A DNA stretch of 64,000 bases from Deroplatys truncata (Eukaryota; Arthropoda; Insecta; Mantodea; Mantidae). Both the position numbers and the translations under genes were made by a program. The stretch covers positions 14,289,001-14,353,000 of the forward strand of contig CM060979.1 of NCBI GenBank assembly GCA_030765065.1, read 5' to 3'. This document shows positions 57,310-64,000 of this stretch, piece by piece (positions within the stretch are counted from its first letter, which is position 1; every line of letters begins with the position of its first letter). The notes beneath the pieces are model-generated. The model did not search any database, was not told the origin of the DNA, and worked only from the letters and a program-made list of their open reading frames with translations.

Positions 57310-58999
57310 CGAGGTGCATTCAAGTTATAACACCTCCGATTCTTTTTCTCACTAACTAATCACATGAAAATTATGAAGCTTGTGTCACTTCTTGACGTAA
57401 TCTTCCTGCAGCCGTAAACATTTTTCGCAACATTGACGCCATGATTCCATGGCCGCTGTGAATGCTTCTTGAGGAGTCTGTTTTGACCACTGGAAAACCG
57501 CTGATGCAATAGCGGCACAGCTGGTGAATGTGTGGCCGCAGAGAGTGTCTTTTATCATCAGAAACAGCCAAAAGTCGCTAGGAGCCAGGCTGGGTGAGTA
57601 GGGAGCATGAGTTGTTTGCACAAAGAAACTGCTATGTAACGTTCGCCCGATGTGCTGGTGTGTTTTCTTGGTGAAAGAGCACACGTGCAGCCTTTTCCGG
57701 CCTTTTTTCACGCAATACTGGAAGGAGTTTCTTCTTCAAAACATCTTCGTGGGATGCACCTGTCACCGCAGTTCCCTTTGGAATGCAATGAGTAAGGATT
57801 ACGCCATCGCTGTCCCAGAGCATGGCCACCATCATTTTTTCAGCACTGGCGCTTACCCGAAATTTTTTTGGTGTTGGTGAATCTGTGTGCTTCCATTGAG
57901 GAGACTGGCGCTTCGTTTCTGGATTGAAAAACGGCATCCACGTCTCATCCATTGTCACAATTGATGAAAAGAAAGTGCCATTCATGCCTTCATCTTGCGT
58001 CAACGTTGCCTGGCAACATGCCTCGCGTGCAGCCTTGTGATCATCCATCAGTATTCGTGGCACCCACCTGGAGGACACTTGTCGCATTTTCAGTTCGTCA
58101 TGCAGGATTGTGTGCACAGATCCCACGGAAATGCCATGTGTAGGCGATCTGTTCCACAGTCATTCGGCGATCCTACAAAACAGGTTTCTCCACTCGCTTG
58201 ATCATGTCATCAGACCGGCTTGTCCGAGGTCGAGATTCTCTTGGTTTGTTATCACACGACGTTCTGCCTTCTTTGAACAAACGCACATTAGACACACCCA
58301 TGACACCATCACCACATGTCGCACTTAACTGGCGATGAATTTCAATTGGTGTCACACGACGTTCCGCCTTCTTTGAACAAACGCACATTAGACACACCCA
58401 TGACACCATCACCACATGTCGCACTTAACTGGCGATGAATTTCAATTGGTGTCACACGACGTTCCGCCTTCTTTGAACAAACGCACATTAGACACACCCA
58501 TGACACCATCACCACATGTCGCACTTAACTGGCGATGAATTTCAATTGGTGTCACACGACGTTCCGCCTTCTTTGAACAAACGCACATTAGACACACCCA
58601 TGACACCATCACCACATGTCGCACTTAACTGGCGATGAATTTCAATTGGTGTCACATGACGTTCTGCCTTCTTTGAACATATGCACATTAGACACATCCA
58701 TGACACCATCACCACATGTCGCACTTAACTGGCGATGAATTTCAATTGGTGTCACACCACACAAATGTAGATAACGAATGATTACACGCTGATCATGTAA
58801 TGAAAACGTCACCATTTTAATATACAAAACAATCCTCACTCTTGCTGTTGCCATGAGAGGTTCTGCTGACATACAGTGCTACCATCTCTGTCATGCATTA
58901 GCAAAGAGTGCCTGCTTACTTTAAAACAAACCGCATGCTTCTATTTGTTTCCACTTCTGAGAAAAAAAATCGGAGGTGTTATAACTTGAATGCACCTCG
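57310..58999 (-). mobile_element. mariner transposon with complete TIRs
   Basis: Inverted repeats of at least 31 bp (CGAGGTGCATTCAAGTTATA at both ends) with TA duplications (57308-57309, 59000-59001). The minus-strand transposase starts about 58860 (MATARVRIVLYIKMVTFSLH) and continues HTH VTPIEIHRQLSATCGDGVMG. A five-fold 100-bp duplication follows, then SVHTILHDELKMRQVSSRWV, catalytic SSIVTMDETWMPFFNPETKR, VAMLWDSDGVILTHCIPKGT, LFHQENTPAHRA (Asp to Glu at the second catalytic position) and HAPYSPSLAPSDFWLF. The duplication, frameshifts and catalytic change show it is inactive. Confidence 0.9.
58252..58757 (-). repeat. 100-bp tandem array inside a mariner transposase gene
   Basis: Five units of exactly 100 bp (starts near 58252, 58352, 58452, 58552, 58652). 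The inner ones look identical and the outermost differ at a few positions. Each unit codes for the HTH stretch TPIEIHRQLSATCGDGVMGV followed by RLFKEG, so the period shifts the frame at every unit. Confidence 0.95.
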
Positions 59000-59837
59000 T
59001 ATTTACAGATGAAGCTCAGTTCACACAAGGTTGCACTACAAATTTCCAGAATCAGCATGTATGGACATATGAAAAACCACATGCAATTGTTCCGTCTCAT
59101 CACCAAGTGTGGTTCACTCTCAACATGTGGGCCAGTGTCATTGGCGATTAGATACTTGGACCCCATGTACTTGCAAAGAGACTTACCTCATGTGTATTAA
59201 GACATTCCACTGAGCTTACTTCTTGCATGATGGCGCTCCTACACACTTTAGTTGTACCGCTCATCTGTACTTGGATCGAAGGTTTCCTGATTGATGGATA
59301 GGTAGTGGTGGCCCAATTGCTTGGGCACCACACTCACCTTATTTGACCCCTGTTGATTTCTGTTTATGGTGCCTTACATGGAATCCCTTCAGAATTGAAT
59401 TGTGGCACGTTGTGAGGAAATATGCAATACTCCTGGAATTTGGGGTCATGTTCGCACGGCCATTAGACGTTGATGTAAGGCTTGTATTCAAGCAGAGGTG
59501 GACACTTTGAACATCTGTAAATTAAACTACCTGCAGCAAGAAATATGTTCTGGTGAATATCACTGTTTTTAAGGCCATAACTCAGGAACCAAGTATTTCC
59601 AGACCCATGTTTTAATGGACTTTTTTATTGTCTACAGGTGGAGAATGCATACTTGAAATTATGCCCTCTGTTTTTGAAACACTCTGTATACATGATGGAT
59701 TATAAGCTGAGGGGAGATACATCAGCTGTTTTACTCAAATGATGTTTATCATTAGAGGTGAAATACAACCACAATACAATCTTATCTAGCAACCATAATG
59801 GTAGCCTGTGATGTAATGAAGTTTGATGGGGTTTGAT

Positions 59838-60745
59838 ACCATACCATTTCATTTCATTTCATTTTTATTGATCCAGTGAATTGTTACGTACAGAAGTACA
59901 TTCAATATTGGATATGTCAAAGTAAGATAACAAAATATTTACAAGATATTACAAAAATTAATAAACCAAGATATGTATAAGTTTACAAAGAAAATAAATT
60001 ATGATTACATATGTACAAAGGTGCAATCTATGCTGGATACATCAAAGTAAGTTTACAAAATATTACAAAATTTATCAAACCAAAATATGTATAAGTTTCT
60101 AATAATAAATTATAATTACATGTTACAGTACTTATAAATTCTGTTTAGTTAAGAATTCTTGAATAGAGTAAAAGCAGTGGTTAATCAGATATGCTTTTAA
60201 AGAGTGTTTGAGAGTATTTTCTTGCTCAATTCCTTTTATAGATTTTGGTAGACAGTTGTATATCTTTAGCCCAGAATGTAATATACTTTTTTGGCACACA
60301 GAGGTATTACGTTGAGAAATATGTAGATTATTGGTTCGCCTTGTATTATGCTGGTGCACTGTTTCATTCCTCGTGAAGGGGGAATCTGTATTGTTTGTAG
60401 TTTTGTGGATGAACATTATTGTTTCAAATATATAGATGCAAGGGAGTGGAAGTATGTTTAATGATTTAAACAGGGGTTTACATGATGATCTTAAACTTGC
60501 CCCAGTCATGGCTCGAATTATTTTCTTTTGCATTATAAAGCATGTTTTGCTTGCTGCTGACTCACCCCAGAATATTATGCCATTTCGTAATAAAGAATGG
60601 ACGTATGCAAAATAAGCCATTCTGGTGGTCTCTATCCTTGTGCTTCCTGCTAATATCCGCATCATGTAACATGCTGTGCCTAGCTTTTTATTAATATGAT
60701 TTATGTGGTTTTCCCATTTTAAATTGCAAATATAATTTTTTCCTC
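59838..60745 (-). mobile_element. LINE 3' fragment (RT C terminus)
   Basis: The minus strand encodes the end of a LINE ORF2: LKWENHINHINKKLGTACYM (60745-60650), RMAYFAYVHSLLRNGIIFWG, IMQKKIIRAMTGASLRSSCK, LFKSLNILPLPCIYIFETIM, and a stop at 60132. The 3' UTR holds a diverged duplication of about 115 bp (59895-60010 and 60015-60125). The end is a GAAAT-type tail (ATTTC units at 59847-59868 on the + strand). It is 5'-truncated before the catalytic RT motifs and belongs to a different family from the LINE at 27866. Confidence 0.82.
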
Positions 60746-60929
60746 TCTCTTCTGATAGGTTGTATACTCATTTAACTGCTACTTTGTCAACAACCACAAT
60801 TATTATGCTTTCTAATTTACATTTATTGCATTGAGAATGTGCTTAGGTATGCCAGAACCAGGAATGATGGCATAGCAATGACAGAGTCCCTAGGTTTCCA
60901 GATTGAGACTCCCCAACGGTCAGAAAAAT

Positions 60930-61085
60930 GGAATTTTGAGTCTTATTTATGGATGCTCCATAACTACTAGGGTTCTTAGGATATCATTGTATATTGGGCA
61001 TTTAAGTCCGGAAATGTTGCTCTGAGGCCTCTTTATCAGACTTGAGATTCTTTTATGTGCCATAAATCTATGACACAGGACAAAA
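60930..61085 (-). mobile_element. Truncated SINE, family of 55196
   Basis: Shares GAGTCTTATTTATGGATGCT, GAGGCCTCTTTATCAGACTT and GTGCCATAAATCTATGACAC with the complete copy, on the minus strand. The tRNA head is absent. Unrelated sequence with no recognised feature follows to 61309. Confidence 0.7.
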
Positions 61086-61309
61086 AATGGGGTGGTCCAT
61101 TTACCCTGGCAACCAGCCGAAAGCCGAGGGACGGAGAAACTTCCTTTTTCCCTGCTAAGAACACTATAGCCGGTACTTTCAACCCTGAAAGTCATCTAAC
61201 AGGGTGAAGGATGAATAAAATGATGAATGGAACAAGATGGAGGGATAAGACATTCAAGGAGTGAAAGAAATCACTACAGCATTCACCTAATAACCTGTGA
61301 AAAACCCTA

Positions 61310-63147
61310 AAAAAAATTCTGATATGTTACACTCATATGACTTTCTCTACTCTTGTACAAACTATTTTTCCAAACTCTTATACTACATCTATTTCATATT
61401 AATCAAGATAAACATTTGCAGAAACAATCTTTTGACATGCAAAGAGAATTATATTTTACACATAGCGACCAGTTCTAAAAATATTTGACTTTTGCTTAAG
61501 GTGTACTATGTTCCCCTTGTTTTGTAATTGCAAGGGCAATATATCAATACTGTAGCCATTAAGCATCGACATATATCTTAATAACTGGTTGCTAGGTGCA
61601 GCACCATTCTCTTTGCGAATCCAAGACAAAAAAATCTGATGTGTTACACTCACATGACTTTCTCTACTCTTTTACAAACTATTTTTACAAACGCTTATTC
61701 TCCATCTACTTCATGTTAATCGAGATAAACATTTGCAGACTCTATCTTATTGCTAATTTTCTTGTAGATGTAAGGGGAATATATATTTACAAGGGCAGTA
61801 TCAAAATACAGTAGCCTTTAAGCACATACATATCTCTTAATAGCTGGTTCCTAGGTGCAGCACCATTCCCTTTCCCACAGATTAATACTCTTTGCATATC
61901 CAAGACAAAAAAATGAATAATGAATTCCCATTTGAGAAAATAAGTATTGAAAAATTTAAGGGAATAACAAGTAATATCTCGAAAATGGTTCACTCAACAA
62001 CAAAAATGTATATGACATAAATTGTGTATTTTAACGCGATCTACATTTCTTGTGTAGTAAAAGTTTGTCTATCTCTTATGGTTTACGAGTTATGCAAAAG
62101 TCGTTCACAATAAAGAATACTTTTGGAGACATTCCCAGGAAATTCATGATATACATTTTATTTGTCATAAAAAATCCTAAACATATGATATTTTAATCAA
62201 AATCGTTAGAGCCATTTTTGATGAAATTAAAATTTTCGAAAAATCTTCCATGTAAAGGGTACTCTGGGGTGGGGGGATTTTCTTGAAAACCTTCGTGTCG
62301 CATCTCTGGAAGATACTGAACCTAAATACCAAGTTTGGTGTTTATCCGACTGTTCGTTTCTGAGTTATGCTGTTCAAAGACAGACACACAGACACACACA
62401 TGAACATGTTTCCAAAAATGCTTTTTTTGGATTCAGGGGGTCTCAAAACATGTATTTCCGGTGAAATCTTGGTATCGAATTTTTGGGTGGAATACAATAC
62501 TTCCCCTACTTACTATACGTAGTAGAGAAAGTAAAAATAAATAACGAATTTCCATTTGAGAAAAGTATTGAAAAATTTAAGGGAATAACAAGCAATATCT
62601 CGAAAATGGTTCACTCAACAAAAAAAATGTATATGACATAAATTGTGTATTTTAACGCGATCTACATTTTTTGCATAGTAAAAGTTTGTCTATCTCTTAT
62701 GGTTTACCAGTTAAGCAAAGTCGTTCACAAAGAAGAATACTTTTGGAGACATTCCCAGAAAATTCGAGATATACATTTTATTTGTCATGAAAGTATCTTA
62801 AACATGTAATGTTTTAATCAAAATCGTTAGAGCCATTTTTGAGAAAATTAAAATTTTCGAAAAATGTTCCATGTAAAGGGTAATCTGGGATGGGGAGATT
62901 TTCTTGAAAACCTTCGTGTCGCATCTCTGGAAGATACTGAACCTAAATACCAAGTTTGGTGTTTATCCGACTGTTCGTTTCTGAGTTATGCTGTTCACAG
63001 ACACACACACGGACATGTTTCCAAAAATGCTTTTTTTGGATTCAGGGGGTCTCAAAACATGTATTTCTGGTGAAATCTCGGTAACGAATTTTTGGGTGCA
63101 ATACAATACTTCCCCTACTTACTATACGTAGTAGAGAAAGTAAAAAA
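61310..63147 (-). mobile_element. HINE copy split by a second HINE
   Basis: The outer copy consists of 61310-61632 (3' part, TCTGATATGTTACACTCATA to CCAAGACAAAAAAA) and 62536-63147 (5' part, AATAAATAACGAATTTCCAT to TACGTAGTAGAGAAAGTAAA). Joining them restores the block order of other copies. A short CA tract lies at 63001-63010. Confidence 0.85.
61633..62535 (-). mobile_element. HINE inserted into a HINE
   Basis: A complete, apparently young copy: TCTGATGTGTTACACTCACA to TACGTAGTAGAGAAAGTAAA, with a CA/CAGA tract at 62381-62400. It entered the poly-A (T-rich on the other strand) stretch of the outer copy, consistent with the TT targets of Helentron-related elements. Confidence 0.85.
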
Positions 63148-64000
63148 AACGCATTGGTCAGAATGGGATCAATTTTTAAGTCTCGAACACAAAAGACATT
63201 TCGAGCAGTGAAATACACAGATAGGAGAATGTGTTGGTGTTCTAATGTTTCATCTTATCTGTTGTAATGCTGACGATTATGCTTCAGTTATGGCTTCTCG
63301 GGCACCACAGGCGGTGGATTTTGGTGATAAATGCAATGAAATTGTATTTGGGAAAGGAAGTTTGGGAAGGAAGTATTCCAGGCTGAAGCTTAAGATACTC
63401 CTGGAATTTGCAAATTTTGAGGATGAAATTCTTAGGCTTGGGCCAACCTGATCTGAACCAAGCCCGAGTAGTACCCGATCCAGCATGATTGTCTAATTTT
63501 GTTTTAAATAGAATTATATTGATTACTATCGTCATCAGTCCAGTAACTGTTGCTGCCTACAGTACAAAGACTCGAGTTTGGTTTCCAGTACTGACACGCA
63601 AGTTTTTTCCCCTTGCTGGAGGCCCTAGTAAGAGATGTACTCATGTCCTTGGGACCAATTGAGGGGCCACTTTACAGAAATAATCACAGCTGAGTCTTAC
63701 AATCCACATGTAGTAAGTGGCATACTACCTTATTGACCACATGCTACCCGTATTACTGTACCATGTCCTGGGTGTGGGTGGATGGAGGAAGGTGAAGGTT
63801 TCACTCATGCTGTTGTTATTATTATCATCATCTGCAATTGGTTAAAGCAAAGATGTTTTACTTATTAATACTCGTATTACTACTGCTATGGATGTGTGCA
63901 TGCTGCGATAATTGTGCTATTCCCGGGATCTCAACATTGCTGACAAAAAATAAAAGTGATCAACTAATACTTTTTATTTTTACTTTCAAGCCTGCACTTG
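63148..64000. other. Intronic sequence, possible SINE piece
   Basis: A SINE-like stretch may lie at about 63560-63740 (GGTTTCCAGTACTGACACG and GGAGGCCCTAGTAAG). A small frame at 63245-63451 has no recognised domain. No candidate for the last TCHP exon was found. Confidence 0.3.

Larger units (their letters stand above)
56666..59688 (+). mobile_element. DUF4817-type DNA transposon with long TIRs, split by a mariner
   Basis: The long inverted repeats (about 100 bp, diverged: ATAGGGGGCATAAATTCAGG and GTATGCATTCCCCATATGTA on the left, matching complements at 59590-59688) are flanked by TA. The + strand transposase is decayed. The HTH remnant reads LELVEMHFMYGKLDDISVV (56950-57005) and STRRLALQVNVPHTTVYRQI (57175-57235). 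After the mariner the catalytic region begins FTDEAQFTQGCTTNFQNQHV (59000-59060; DE motif) with WASVIGD and GPHVLAKRL. DTPGIWGHVRTAIRR-like sequence lies near 59430. Stops and frameshifts throughout. Confidence 0.8.

Noticed and set aside
58252-58757. Regular 100-bp repeats resembling a CRISPR array
   Set aside because: The units are contiguous with no unique spacers, they lie inside a mariner transposase gene, and the genome is eukaryotic.
63245-63451. Last TCHP exon
   Set aside because: The encoded peptide does not resemble the expected short C terminus, and there is no phase-0 acceptor with the right reading.

Overview
The window is nuclear DNA from a eukaryote, most likely an insect (or other arthropod) with a large, transposon-rich, AT-rich genome. 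The host gene has introns of 3 to more than 15 kb, and the transposase and retrotransposon families (Tc1, several mariners, Tigger/pogo, DUF4817-type, Penelope-like, CR1/Jockey-like LINEs, DINE-1-like elements, tRNA-derived SINEs) are typical of arthropods. I cannot name the species.

One host gene runs left to right through the whole window. Six in-phase coding exons on the + strand (932-1214, 7245-7471, 12587-12715, 30778-31017, 34048-34315, 48659-48802) encode about 430 residues of continuous charged coiled coil that match trichoplein (TCHP), a keratin-filament, centriole and cilium-associated protein, from near its N terminus to a few residues before its C terminus. The first exon(s) and the last exon lie outside the window. 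Almost everything else is intronic transposon sequence.

The dominant repeat is a non-autonomous element of about 0.9-1.1 kb, present in about 18 whole, broken or nested copies. It has a 5' end ACTTTCTCTACTACG, an inverted copy of that 12-mer (AGTAGAGAAAGT) near the 3' end, a 3' hairpin, an internal CA microsatellite about 130 bp from the 5' end, and T-rich insertion sites. These are the hallmarks of Helentron-associated elements (HINE/DINE-1-like). At 23382-26526 the internal CA tract of one copy is 3,145 bp long without interruption.

Other elements, left to right: a Tc1 (1246-2449) inside a HINE beside a TCHP splice donor; an LTR with leader (6191-7140); a mariner split by a HINE (7641-9813); a snap-back Penelope-like element (11262-12370); an ORF1-only LINE-like unit with poly(A) and target duplication (13091-14667); another mariner (16060-17067); more LTRs (18313-19076, 21945-22707, 36355-37250); a TA-flanked MITE (20637-21149); a 5'-truncated LINE with an intact reverse transcriptase ORF (27866-30470); DUF4817-type and other DDE transposase remnants (26931-27405, 32395-33165, 56666-59688); TA-flanked Tc/mariner-like elements (34581-35878, 47500-48480, 57310-58999); a 5.3 kb Penelope-like insertion with an apparently intact 834-residue RT plus GIY-YIG ORF, a tandem partial copy and a near-identical inverted copy (37762-43049); two internally deleted Tigger/pogo elements (45006-46473, 49506-50670); a hAT tail; and tRNA-derived SINEs.

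The insertions are heavily nested (HINE in mariner, HINE in HINE, Tc1 in HINE, Tigger in HINE, Penelope in HINE, ORF1-LINE in HINE, mariner in DUF4817 element), which gives a relative-age ladder. The most interesting candidates are the hammerhead-ribozyme-like core in the ends of both Penelope families, the long Penelope palindrome, the giant CA tract, the ORF1-only retroposon, the PBS-like motif arrays beside the LTRs, and a five-fold 100-bp amplification inside a mariner transposase gene.
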